Shown here: positions 42,116 through 49,838 of the stretch, in pieces | How positions within the stretch are numbered: the first letter of the stretch is position 1 | How the letters are laid out: each line of letters starts with the position of its first letter | Assembly (NCBI RefSeq): GCF_016651435.1 | Contig: NZ_JAEPRJ010000001.1 | Span: 248,001 to 312,000 of the forward strand | Origin: Catonella massiliensis | GTDB lineage: Bacteria; Bacillota; Clostridia; Lachnospirales; Lachnospiraceae | DNA: 64,000 nucleotides | Direction: 5' to 3' | The notes under the pieces: model-generated | The model's database searches: none | What the model saw: the letters and a program-made list of their open reading frames with translations, nothing else | What the model was told of the DNA's origin: nothing | Made by a program: the position numbers and the translations under genes

Positions 42116-43660
42116 GTGAAAAAAGAATTAGTTGTAGTAATTGATTTTGGCGGACAGTACAACCAGCTGGTTGCAAGAAGAGTGCGTGAAGCCAATGTTT
42201 ATTGTGAAATATATTCTTACAAGACAGAATTATCTAAGATAAAGGAAATGAACCCTAAGGGTATCATACTTACAGGAGGTCCTAGCAGTGTATACGAGGA
42301 AAATGCGGCTACCTGTGGAGAGGAGTTATTTAAGCTTGGCATCCCTGTGCTTGGACTTTGCTACGGTGCTCAGCTTATGAGCCATGTACTTGGTGGCAAG
42401 GTTGAAAAGGCAGAACATAGAGAGTATGGAAAGACAGAGACAGTCTTTGATACTTCTTCAAAGCTTTTTGCAGGAATACCTGAGAAGTCGGTAGTGTGGA
42501 TGAGCCATTTTGACTATATTTCAAAGCTTGGAGATGGATTTAAGTCTATTGCCCACACTGCATCTACAGCCAATGCAGCCATTGAAAATGTAGAAGAAGG
42601 GCTTTATGGCATCCAGTTCCACCCTGAAGTTCTCCATACAGAGTACGGCAAAGAAATGCTTTCTAACTTCGTTCATAATATCTGTGGCTGCGTAGGCGAC
42701 TGGAAGATGTCTGCATTTGTGGAAAACAGCGTAAAGGAAATCAAAGAAAGAGTTGGAGACGGGAAGGTGCTTTGTGCACTCTCAGGTGGAGTTGACTCCT
42801 CTGTGGCTGCAGTCCTTCTTTCAAAGGCAGTAGGTAAGCAGCTTACCTGCGTATTTGTAGACCATGGCTTACTTCGTAAAAATGAAGGAGACGAGGTAGA
42901 GGCTGTATTTGGGCCAAATGGCAGCTATGAGCTGAACTTTATAAGAGTAAATGCACAGCAGAGATTCTACGACAAGCTTGCAGGAGTTACTGAGCCTGAG
43001 GCTAAGCGTAAGATAATAGGTGAGGAATTCATCCGAGTATTTGAAGAAGAGGCTAAGAAAATAGGAACAGTTGACTACCTGGTACAGGGAACCATCTATC
43101 CTGACGTAGTAGAGAGCGGTGTAGGCGGTGAGTCTGTAGTCATCAAGTCACACCACAATGTAGGCGGACTTCCTGACTATGTGGACTTTAAGGAAATTAT
43201 CGAGCCACTTCGCAATCTTTTCAAGGATGAGGTAAGAAAGGTAGGGCTTGAACTTGGCATACCTGAGCGTCTTGTATTCCGCCAGCCATTCCCAGGCCCA
43301 GGTCTTGGTATAAGAATAATAGGAGAGGTGACAGCAGAGAAGGTTAAGATAGTTCAGGATGCAGATGCAATCTACAGAGAAGAGATAGCCAATGCAGGCC
43401 TTGACAAGTCTATAGGACAGTACTTTGCAGCCCTCACCAATATGCGTTCAGTAGGCGTAATGGGTGATGAAAGAACCTACGACTATGCCATTGCTCTAAG
43501 AGCAGTAGATACCACCGACTTCATGACAGCCGAAGCCAGCGAGATACCTTGGGCAGTACTTCAGAAGGTAGTAAGCAGGATAATCAACGAGGTCAGGGGA
43601 GTTAACAGGGTACTGTATGATATCACAAGTAAACCTCCTGGAACGATAGAGCTCGAGTAG
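42116..43660 (+). CDS. guaA: GMP synthase (glutamine-hydrolysing)
   Basis: GuaA converts XMP to GMP using ATP and ammonia from glutamine. The 514-residue protein has the class I amidotransferase domain with nucleophile Cys82 in GLCYGAQ, its His-Glu pair in FHPEVLHTE, the ATP-pyrophosphatase P-loop [17 protein letters not shown] near residue 222, and the C-terminal dimer domain ending in [13 protein letters not shown]. The start is GTG at 42116, 5 bases after AAGGAG. No xanthine or guanine riboswitch is recognisable in its 340-base leader. Confidence 0.96.
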   Translation: MKKELVVVIDFGGQYNQLVARRVREANVYCEIYSYKTELSKIKEMNPKGIILTGGPSSVYEENAATCGEELFKLGIPVLGLCYGAQLMSHVLGGKVEKAEHREYGKTETVFDTSSKLFAGIPEKSVVWMSHFDYISKLGDGFKSIAHTASTANAAIENVEEGLYGIQFHPEVLHTEYGKEMLSNFVHNICGCVGDWKMSAFVENSVKEIKERVGDGKVLCALSGGVDSSVAAVLLSKAVGKQLTCVFVDHGLLRKNEGDEVEAVFGPNGSYELNFIRVNAQQRFYDKLAGVTEPEAKRKIIGEEFIRVFEEEAKKIGTVDYLVQGTIYPDVVESGVGGESVVIKSHHNVGGLPDYVDFKEIIEPLRNLFKDEVRKVGLELGIPERLVFRQPFPGPGLGIRIIGEVTAEKVKIVQDADAIYREEIANAGLDKSIGQYFAALTNMRSVGVMGDERTYDYAIALRAVDTTDFMTAEASEIPWAVLQKVVSRIINEVRGVNRVLYDITSKPPGTIELE

Positions 43661-43686
43661 ATAAAATTAAATATATTTATGTTAGC

Positions 43687-43718
43687 AACCTCCCATCATT
43701 TTGGTGGGAGGATTTTGT
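43687..43718 (+). terminator. Terminator after guaA
   Basis: CCTCCCA (43689-43695) with TGGGAGG (43705-43711), then ATTTTG. Similar hairpins recur at 46547 and 57919. Confidence 0.8.
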
Positions 43719-43740
43719 GGATATAGAGTCACAAATTCAA

Positions 43741-44228
43741 ATTTGTCGAGCTGATGGATTTGTTTTCCACGCTAAGTTACGCCTCCACTAATAAATGTCC
43801 AGACTCGCTCCGGTTTTTCTGTAAGATGCAGTTGTAATATGGCTTTGTTGACGAAAAACCTGATGCGCTCGCTTAGGCATTATTAGTTCCGGCTATTTGA
43901 TTGATAAGTCGTCACAAACAAACACATCAGCCACATGGGGGGGGGCAGGTGGTAGTGGCTACCTTTAATTTGGTAATCGGTTGTTATTTATATAAATTTA
44001 AGGTATCAGCTCCGAATGATAAATTCTAAGCGAGCGTATTAGGCGGAGCGAAGCGGAGGCCGGAGCGAGTCTGAAATGTTATCATTCGGAGCGTCACTGT
44101 GTGGTAAGATAACAGCAAAAACTGATAATGCCTAAGCGAGCGCGTTAGGCGTAGCGAAGCGGATGCCGGAGCGAGTCTGGACATTTATCAGTTTTTGCGT
44201 CTACTTTGTAACTTATTTTAGCCCTACA
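43741..44228. repeat. Composite palindromic repeat, copy B
   Basis: A second member of the element seen at 22441. The outer inverted repeat is CTGATGGATTTGTTTT (43751) with AACAAACACATCAG (about 43917-43930). A minus module at about 43779-43890 lacks the inner GCTAAGTGTG and GCCGT stems of copies A and C. Two plus modules follow: 44007-44096 with stem GCTCCGAATGATAA, and 44112-44198 with the same core inside a different stem, GCAAAAACTGATAA paired with TTATCAGTTTTTGC. It contains no gene. Confidence 0.85.
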
Positions 44229-44255
44229 AATTAAAATTTAATGGAGGACTGTTGA

Positions 44256-45062
44256 ATGATTTGGAATGCGAAGAACGGTACAATTCCTATTGGTAACACG
44301 AAAATGAGTTATGTTTCATTTGGTTTAGGAAAAAAAGTATTGATTCTTCTACCGGGTTTATCCGACGGATTAGCTACTGTGGACGGAAAAGCTCTTCTGC
44401 TGGCTATACCATATAAGTTGTTCTTCAAAGACTATACTTTGTTTATGTTCAGCAGAAAAAATAATCTGCCAGACAACTATTCAATTAAGGAAATGGCGGA
44501 TGATCAGGCTGAGGCAATGAGAAAACTGAGTATTGAAAAAGCATCTGTCTTAGGTGTATCTGAAGGTGGAATGATAGCACAATATCTCGCAATCAATCAC
44601 GCTGATTTGATAGATAGGCTCGTAATTGCAGTCTCTGCACCAAATGCTAATGATATAGTCCATTCTGTTGTTGAATCATGGATAGGCTTGGCAAAGCTAC
44701 AGAACCATAAGCAACTGATGATTAATACAGCGGAAAAGAGCTATTCCGAAGCGTATCTAAAAAAGTATCGGAAAATATATCCTGTAATTGGATGGATTGG
44801 AAAGCCGAAGAACTATGATAGATTTTTGATTAATGCTAATGCGATATTGAATTTCGATTGCTTTAATGATCTTAAAAAAATTATTTGTCCGACGCTAATT
44901 ATTGGAGGAGAGGCTGATCAAGTTGTCGGTCCAATGGCCTCTTATGAAATGCATGAGCAGATTAAGGGCAGTGAACTTTATATGTATAAAAAATTCGGAC
45001 ATGCTGCATATGAAGAAGCGAATGATTTTAACAAGCGTGTGTTTGAATTTTTAGTTAGTTAA
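44256..45062 (+). CDS. Alpha/beta hydrolase
   Basis: A 268-residue alpha/beta-hydrolase-fold protein. The nucleophile elbow is GVSEGGMIAQYLA (Ser near residue 110), the acidic residue is in GEADQVVGP and the His in FGHAAYEE; an N-terminal LLPGLSDG strand forms the oxyanion region. The substrate, ester, lactone or other, is not visible. A/T-rich codon use differs somewhat from the housekeeping genes. It begins 15 bases after the ribosome region AATGGAGGA and lies between composite repeat B and the accessory island, so it may be acquired. Confidence 0.82.
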   Translation: MIWNAKNGTIPIGNTKMSYVSFGLGKKVLILLPGLSDGLATVDGKALLLAIPYKLFFKDYTLFMFSRKNNLPDNYSIKEMADDQAEAMRKLSIEKASVLGVSEGGMIAQYLAINHADLIDRLVIAVSAPNANDIVHSVVESWIGLAKLQNHKQLMINTAEKSYSEAYLKKYRKIYPVIGWIGKPKNYDRFLINANAILNFDCFNDLKKIICPTLIIGGEADQVVGPMASYEMHEQIKGSELYMYKKFGHAAYEEANDFNKRVFEFLVS

Positions 45063-45101
45063 ATCCAAGCTTGTTTAAATTATCGAATAGTGTGAAAACA
45101 A

Positions 45102-45146
45102 AGCACATGACTTTAAGACCAAAAATCTTTCAGCTATGTGCTTTTT
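45102..45146 (+). terminator. Terminator shared with the transposase fragment's end
   Basis: AGCACAT and ATGTGCT around a 27-base loop, then TTTTT. The same hairpin recurs at 47104 and, degraded, at 58494, so it belongs to the 3' end of the decayed insertion sequence. Confidence 0.6.
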
Positions 45147-45216
45147 CTGTGCTTATTTTATATCTGGTGGAATCTTAGCGGATATACCTTTTCTATAAAA
45201 CTTTACAGTGCTTTCT

Positions 45217-45531
45217 TTATGCCACTGCAGCCTCTGGATGGAGCGCATTACGCAGATATTCAGGTAGTCTTGATTCAAAATCAGCAGTAAAAGCAGTCAA
45301 TTGCTCATCGTTTTGCTTCAAGATTACCTGAAGGATTGCCATCAAGGTATCCATCAGAATGCCAAGTGATCTGCTGAAAGTAATGTCTGCTATTTCATCG
45401 ACAAGGAAGAAGAACAACTCGCCAAGGGTTCTCTGATTTTCATTTTGACGTCGTTCCATTGCAATTAACATATATCTGGTAAGCACAATAGCTATGTGGG
45501 CTGTTAGTGCAGCATAGGATAAGCTTGACAT
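45217..45531 (-). pseudogene. Transposase C-terminal fragment, copy 1
   Basis: A 104-residue open frame that is only the end of a DDE transposase, IS4-like, from family memory: LSYAALTAHIAIVLTRYMLI, QRTLGELFFFLVDEIADITFSRSLGIL and a tail with LPEYLRNALHP. The catalytic DDE residues lie upstream and are lost. The same segment, with 3' flank, is repeated at 47219. The fragment's upstream edge (near 45525) is where the antitoxin promoter starts. Confidence 0.7.
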
Positions 45532-45553
45532 AATATAATTTATATGCTATTCT
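45525..45553 (+). promoter_or_regulatory. Promoter of the type III antitoxin RNA
   Basis: TTGACA (45525-45530), 17-base spacer and TATTCT (45548-45553), just before the first repeat at 45567. Confidence 0.75.
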
Positions 45554-45566
45554 GTTACTAGATAAA

Positions 45567-45656
45567 ACTCATAGAGCGTGAGTATAAAGAAAGCTCAATA
45601 GAAGATTTGGTCATAGAGCGTGACCAAGTAAAATAAAAGAAAAGCTCACTGAGAAG
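45567..45656 (+). ncRNA. tenpI: Type III antitoxin RNA, two tandem repeats (TenpI/ToxI type)
   Basis: Repeat 1 begins ACTCATAGAGCGTGAGT (45567-45583) and repeat 2 GGTCATAGAGCGTGACC (45609-45625). The loop CATAGAGCGTG is constant while the stem is ACTCA/TGAGT in one and GGTCA/TGACC in the other, a paired change. Each unit continues with AAAGAAAGCTCA- and AGAAAAGCTCA-type sequence and AGAAGA. In known type III systems the toxin cuts this RNA into units that each bind one toxin. A terminator and the toxin follow directly. Confidence 0.85.
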
Positions 45657-45685
45657 ACAACTCCTGTTTACAGGGGTTGTTTTTA
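45657..45685 (+). terminator. Internal terminator between antitoxin repeats and toxin
   Basis: ACAACTCCTG-TTTA-CAGGGGTTGT followed by TTTTTA. In type III loci this element keeps toxin mRNA low relative to the repeat RNA. Confidence 0.88.
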
Positions 45686-45699
45686 TCATAGGAGAAAAG

Positions 45700-46146
45700 A
45701 TGGCTAAGAAGAGGTTTGTATTTTTATCAAATGAATTTTATAGTATATATACTGCAACCGAATATCCAGAAATGGAGCAAAAGCATAACAGACCATATAT
45801 TCAGGTTTGTGTTGAGATAGATGGTGTTCAATTTGCGATACCTTTGAGGTCTGGTATAAACCATCCCCATGTTTTGTGGACTGATAAAGCTAATCATTGC
45901 GGAGTTGATTTTTCAAAGGCGGTTGTAATTAAAAAGGAAAGCTATATTGATATGAATATAGAACCACATTTAAGACAGAAAGAGTTTGATGCTTTGCGAG
46001 GAAAAGACTACAAGATTAAGTGTAAAATGCAAAAGTACATTAAAAAATATAAAGAAGCAAAGCAGGATTTGAGTAAGCCTGTAAATCAGAGACTTGTACA
46101 GTATTCAACTCTCCAATATTTTGAAGAAGATTTGGATATTGATTAA
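45700..46146 (+). CDS. tenpN: Type III toxin-antitoxin system toxin, TenpIN/ToxN family endoribonuclease
   Basis: A 148-residue toxin that would cut mRNA and its own repeat RNA. The sequence begins RFVFLSNEFYSIY, has NRPYIQVCVEIDGVQFAIPL, the WTDKANHCGVDFSKAVVI block, and the C-terminal YKIKCKMQKYIKKYKEA helix, the pattern of the TenpN branch of ToxN-like RNases. The order promoter, RNA repeats, terminator, toxin is the hallmark of type III loci, known to abort phage infection. Ribosome site AGGAG lies 5 bases upstream. The locus lies between direct copies of a decayed transposase. Confidence 0.87.
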   Translation: MAKKRFVFLSNEFYSIYTATEYPEMEQKHNRPYIQVCVEIDGVQFAIPLRSGINHPHVLWTDKANHCGVDFSKAVVIKKESYIDMNIEPHLRQKEFDALRGKDYKIKCKMQKYIKKYKEAKQDLSKPVNQRLVQYSTLQYFEEDLDID

Positions 46147-46546
46147 ATTTATGAAAAATATATCAGCTAATGTGTATAAAATAGCTAAAAGCCTGTGACG
46201 GGATATAAACGAGGCACGGGTTATTTCTGGGATAAAAGAGCAAAAACAGTGTGTACCAGACAGTACCAGAATGAAAAAAGGTTTTAATGTAGTGCAGAAA
46301 GGGATGTAATGTATGGAAAATGACCGATGTTCAGAAGAGCTCGAGTAGGAGAAGCAAATATGTTACTGTTATAAAACGCTTGGAAATACACGGATTTGGC
46401 GCTTTTGAAGTAGTAAAATTCTCTAAATGATACTGTTTTGATACTGAAAAGCTGAAAAGATAGGTTCAAAAGGGAGTTGTTGAATTGAGCGAGCTTTGCG
46501 AGCGATACTTATTGACCGAAGGGTAATAAGATAGGTACAAAGGTTA
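46147..46546. other. Gap with no recognised gene
   Basis: A 400-base A/T-rich stretch between the toxin and the GNAT gene. It contains short open frames with several stops and a GAGCTCGAGTAG word like the guaA end. I see no promoter pair, repeat or RNA that I trust. Confidence 0.5.
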
Positions 46547-46579
46547 AAAGCCTTCCGTCTTTTATGGTGGGAGGCTTTT
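46547..46579 (+). terminator. Terminator-like hairpin before the GNAT gene
   Basis: AAAAGCCTTCC and GGGAGGCTTTT flank a T/A-rich loop. The same hairpin plus about 45 bases of following sequence recurs at 57919. Confidence 0.65.
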
Positions 46580-46621
46580 GTGGAAAATAGAGAATGGTAG
46601 ATTAGAAGTTGTGGAGTATGA

Positions 46622-47056
46622 ATGAATATAAGAATTAGAAAAATGACAGTCAGTGATTTGGAACCGCTTTACAAACTTTTGTCGAATTCGAAAGTAATGC
46701 AATATCTCGAAGCACCCTACACAAAAGAGCAGACCGAGCAATTCCTCTTTCGATCCGGTCTTTCTGAGACACCATTGATATACGCAGTTGAAAAAGATAA
46801 CGACTTCATCGGATATGTGATTTATCATGATTACGATTCAGAGAGTGTCGAGATTGGATGGGTTTTAGAACCTTCCTTTTGGGGGCTAGGGATTGCATCT
46901 TGCTTGACATCAGGTATGATAGAAAAAGCTAGAAACTCAGGTAAACAGGTAGTGATTGAATGTGTACCTGAACAAAAAAGTAGTATTCGGATAGCTGAAA
47001 AATATGGATTTCAAAAGTGTGGTATTATCGATGGACTGATGATATATCGTTTGTAG
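46622..47056 (+). CDS. GNAT family N-acetyltransferase
   Basis: A 144-residue acetyl-CoA transferase domain protein. It has the start of the fold (IRKMTVSDLEPLYKLLSN), the strand YAVEKDNDFIGYVIYHDYDSESVEIGWVL and the acetyl-CoA loop in WGLGIASCLTSGMIEKA, then VVIECVPEQKSSIRIAEKYGF. The Gln/Arg-X-X-Gly-X-Gly/Ala loop is present as GLGIAS. This resembles RimJ/RimL-like acetyltransferases, whose targets are ribosomal proteins, peptides or small amines. Ribosome site GGAG. It shares a block between transposase fragments with the type III system. Confidence 0.85.
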   Translation: MNIRIRKMTVSDLEPLYKLLSNSKVMQYLEAPYTKEQTEQFLFRSGLSETPLIYAVEKDNDFIGYVIYHDYDSESVEIGWVLEPSFWGLGIASCLTSGMIEKARNSGKQVVIECVPEQKSSIRIAEKYGFQKCGIIDGLMIYRL

Positions 47057-47218
47057 AGGTAAATCCCTGTCTGTCGGGCTAATTCAGTAAATTATATAGT
47101 GAAAGCACATAACTTTAAGACCAAAAATCTTTCAGCTATGTGCTTTTCCTGTGCTTATTTTATATCTGGTGGAATCTTAGCGGATATACCTTTTCTATAA
47201 AACTTTACATTGATTTCT

Positions 47219-47742
47219 TTATGCCACTGGCGCCTCTGGATGGAGCGCATTACGCAGATATTCAGGTAGTCTTGCTTCAAAATCAGCAGTAAAAGCAGTC
47301 AATTGCTCATCACTGAGCTTCAAGATTACCTGAAGGCTTGCCATCAAGGTATCCATCAGGATGCCAAGTGATCTGCTGAAAGTAATGTCTGCTATTTCAT
47401 CGACAAGGAAGAAGAACAGCTCGCCAAGGGTTCTCTGATCTTCATTTTGACGTTGCGCCATTGCAATTAACATATATCAGGTAAGCAAAATAGCTATGTG
47501 GGCTGTTAGTGCATCATAGGATAAGCTATGTTCCTTACACAAACAATTTTTGCAGGAATTGGATTCTCCTTTCCTACCATAGCACCGATAGTAAGCAGAT
47601 ACTTTGATTTGCCACGGCGCTTTTTGTTCCGGGAATAGCTCTCTTTGATATTTGTATCTTTTGCTGAAATGTCATTGCGGTATGCCATTTTATGCTCTAT
47701 AATAGTAGATATTTTAGACGACAGTGCATATTTATTTGACAA
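47219..47742 (-). pseudogene. Decayed transposase, copy 2
   Basis: On the minus strand, the C-terminal 84 residues match copy 1 (45217) but a TGA replaces an Arg codon (AGA) just upstream of its first Met, and the upstream part (47506-47742) is in another frame with KDTNIKESYSRNKKRRGKSK and AKIVCVRN, a middle region of the same transposase. An internal deletion and frameshift join the two parts. It therefore cannot be made whole. The flank from 47097 copies that of the first fragment. Confidence 0.68.
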
Positions 47743-47872
47743 AAAAGCTCCAGAAAGAGATAGTGCCAGTGAGAGGCTTGCCCGTACTGAACAGCTTATT
47801 GCTTCGGTAGAGAAGGATGGGGTAGAAGGGATTCAGACAGAAGTGGATAAGAACAGTCTGGATGATGGTTAA
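47645..47872 (+). CDS. Short unassigned open frame
   Basis: A 75-codon frame partly overlapping the transposase remnant on the other strand. The last 45 codons (KKAPERDSASERLARTEQ, then SVEKDGVEG) look like real protein, while the beginning is the antisense of the transposase. I suspect the tail of a lost gene. No ribosome site is visible. Confidence 0.2.
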   Translation: MIFVSFAEMSLRYAILCSIIVDILDDSAYLFDKKAPERDSASERLARTEQLIASVEKDGVEGIQTEVDKNSLDDG

Positions 47873-47932
47873 GTTATTTTATCAGACTTGAGGTATCATT
47901 TTGTGACTTCAAGTAAAAACATGGAGGTATTT

Positions 47933-48826
47933 ATGGCAGAGGATAAAAATCTTGTCATAGTTCATAATAAAGAAATACAGAGTATGATTTATACCTTTAG
48001 GGGTAGTCAGGTAATGCTTGACAGTGACCTTGCTATGCTTTATCAGGTAGAAACTAAATATTTAAATAGGCAGAGAAATAGGAATGCTGAAAGATTTCCA
48101 GAAGATTTCTGTTTTCAGTTGTCAAAAGAAGAATATGAGATTTTGAGGTGCCAAAATGTCACCTCAAAAAATGAAAATGGTTCAGGTGGTAGAAGATATC
48201 TTCCTTATGTTTTTACAGAACAGGGAATTGCAATGCTTTCGTCAGTTCTTAAAAGTGAAGTAGCAGCTAAAGCAAGTATAAATATAATGAGAGCTTTTGT
48301 AGAAATGCGTAAGTTTCTTATATCAAATAATGAAATGTTTGCTCGTCTTGATAGAGTTGAGTTAAAGCAATTGGAAACAGATAAGAAGTTGGAAGAAGTC
48401 TTTGACTATATAGCCACAACAAAAGAGGTGAAACAGAAAATCTTTTTTAACGGTCAGATATATGATGCGTTCAGCCTTATGGTGGAAATTGTAGAAAAGG
48501 CTGAAAAAGAGCTCATACTGATAGACAACTATGTGGATGTGAATACTCTAAATATCCTTAGCAAAAAAAGAAAGCAAGTTGATGTAATGATTGTCACATC
48601 AGGGAAAGGAAATCTTACGAAGAAGGATGTTACTAAGTTCAATTCACAGTACCCTAAGCTTACAGTGAAAATAAATGAAGATTTTCATGACAGATTTATT
48701 ATCATAGATAGAACAGAGGTTTACCATGTAGGAGCATCTATCAAAGATGCTGGGAAGAAGAGCTTTGGAATTACGAAGTTAGAAGAGCAGGACTTGATAG
48801 ACAGTCTTTTAGGTAAGGTGCGATAA
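47933..48826 (+). CDS. ORF6N domain protein with a PLD-like C-terminal domain
   Basis: A 297-residue protein, start at the ATG at 47933 after GGAGG. Residues 10-115 are an ORF6N phage DNA-binding domain (IQSMIYTFRGSQVMLDSDLA, MLYQVETKYLNRQRNRN, the GGRRYLPYVFTEQGIAML block). The C-terminal 150 residues show a phospholipase-D-like strand pattern (KELILIDNYVDVNTLN, MIVTSGKGNLT and HDRFIIID near the end), which in this kind of protein is a nuclease-like or ligand module. Related ORF6N genes lie at 49037, 58750 and as a scrap at 60745. Confidence 0.8.
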   Translation: MAEDKNLVIVHNKEIQSMIYTFRGSQVMLDSDLAMLYQVETKYLNRQRNRNAERFPEDFCFQLSKEEYEILRCQNVTSKNENGSGGRRYLPYVFTEQGIAMLSSVLKSEVAAKASINIMRAFVEMRKFLISNNEMFARLDRVELKQLETDKKLEEVFDYIATTKEVKQKIFFNGQIYDAFSLMVEIVEKAEKELILIDNYVDVNTLNILSKKRKQVDVMIVTSGKGNLTKKDVTKFNSQYPKLTVKINEDFHDRFIIIDRTEVYHVGASIKDAGKKSFGITKLEEQDLIDSLLGKVR

Positions 48827-48833
48827 TATCGGG

Positions 48834-48918
48834 CATCAGCTCCGTTTTTGCGTTGCTCAGAGGCGCATTGCGAAGCAGCTAAGCCTATGAGCAATGCAAA
48901 AAGGTAGGAGCGTCACTT
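48834..48918. repeat. Short palindromic repeat module
   Basis: Immediately after the ORF6N stop: CAGCTCCG, then TTTTTGCGTTGCTCA (48845) pairing with TGAGCAATGCAAAAA (48887-48901), and GGAGCGTCACTTAG. The outer words CAGCTCC and GGAGCGTCACT are the same as the ends of the larger repeats' plus module, so it is a relative with another core. Confidence 0.6.
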
Positions 48919-49036
48919 AGTAAGATAAAAATCAGAATTAAAAGACATGCTTGAAGGCTGTAGGTTGAAAATTCAAAATAGATAAGACATAATTAGTGTC
49001 ATAATGTAAATGAATTAAGGGGAAAATGGAGGTATT

Positions 49037-49414
49037 ATGGTAGGGGATAAAGCACTTGTTATGGTTGATAATAGGGAAATACAGAGTATGATTTACACAT
49101 TTAGGGGTAGGCAGGTAATGATAGATAGTGACCTTACCAGGTTGTATCAGGTTAATACAGGACGCCTAAATAAGCAAGTAAAAAGAAACATTGATAGATT
49201 TCCAGTACAGTTTATGTTCCAATTAACTGCTGAGGAATATCAATTTTTGATATCGCAAAATGCGATATCAAACAAAGGTAGAGGTGGCAGGCGAAAACTT
49301 CCGTATGTTTTTACGGAGCAGGGTATAGCTATGCTTTCAGCAGTTCTTAATAGTGCAGTTGCAGTAGATATGAGTATTAAGATTATGAATAGCTTTGAAA
49401 CAGCCGTTTTGTGA
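49037..49414 (+). CDS. ORF6N domain protein, short
   Basis: A 125-residue ORF6N protein with the same leader and opening as the 47933 gene (KALVMVDNREIQSMIYTFRG). It keeps the PYVFTEQGIAMLSAV block but ends after KIMNSFETAVL, so there is no C-terminal effector domain. It is either a naturally short regulator or a truncated copy. Ribosome site GGAGG. Its leader, from about 48940, is shared with the copy at 58750. Confidence 0.7.
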   Translation: MVGDKALVMVDNREIQSMIYTFRGRQVMIDSDLTRLYQVNTGRLNKQVKRNIDRFPVQFMFQLTAEEYQFLISQNAISNKGRGGRRKLPYVFTEQGIAMLSAVLNSAVAVDMSIKIMNSFETAVL

Positions 49415-49538
49415 TATTTGTGCTTGCAAAATGCTTGTAAAGTTTAGAAATGGGTCACCTGTAGAACAATTCTTTGGGTGATTTTTTTATTATATTGAAA
49501 ATCCTCGCTCTTGCTGGATTGAGAACTTCAATTCAACA

Positions 49539-49568
49539 TTGAAAGATAGACTAATTAGTAGTATACTA
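49539..49568 (+). promoter_or_regulatory. Promoter of the restriction operon with a palindromic operator
   Basis: TTGAAA (49539-49544), a 17-base spacer and TATACT (49562-49567). TAGTATACTA (49559-49568) is a perfect palindrome over the -10 box, a likely binding site for the XRE protein encoded next. Confidence 0.6.
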
Positions 49569-49613
49569 TTTTTTGATATTGTTGCTAAGATAATGGCAAT
49601 TTGGAGGACTGAA

Positions 49614-49823
49614 ATGTATGTAAGCTATAAAAAACTTTGGAAGATGCTCATTGACTTGGATATGAGTAAAACAGAGTTGATTCAGAAATCAAAAATCACA
49701 ACAAATGTAATGGCACATATGGGAAAAAATGAAGATATCCGTGTGGAGTCTTTAGTAAAAATATGTACAGCGCTTGGCTGTACTTTTGATTATATAGCAG
49801 AAATTATTCCTGATAAAAAGTAA
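49614..49823 (+). CDS. Small XRE-family controller protein
   Basis: A 69-residue helix-turn-helix protein (MYVSYKKLWKMLIDLDMSKT, then LIQKSKITTNVMAHMGK, with the recognition helix and DIRVESLVKICTALGCTFDYI). Its size and place just before hsdM, 15 bases apart, suit a controller protein that times the restriction genes. The ATG at 49614 follows TTTGGAGGA; the longer frame starting at 49539 would run through the promoter. Confidence 0.8.
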   Translation: MYVSYKKLWKMLIDLDMSKTELIQKSKITTNVMAHMGKNEDIRVESLVKICTALGCTFDYIAEIIPDKK

Positions 49824-49838
49824 AGGAGTTTTAATGCA

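Noticed and set aside
45567..45656. CRISPR-like array
   Set aside because: Only two unequal repeats with a hairpin and no unique spacers; the order with terminator and toxin fits a type III antitoxin instead.
46320..46345. Attachment-site duplication from the GAGCTCGAGTAG shared with the end of guaA
   Set aside because: The shared word is only about 11 bases and the flanks differ; no integrase is nearby, so chance is sufficient.
47645..47742. Start of the 75-codon frame as a real gene
   Set aside because: Its first 32 codons are the antisense of the decayed transposase; only the tail may be genuine, and no ribosome site is visible.
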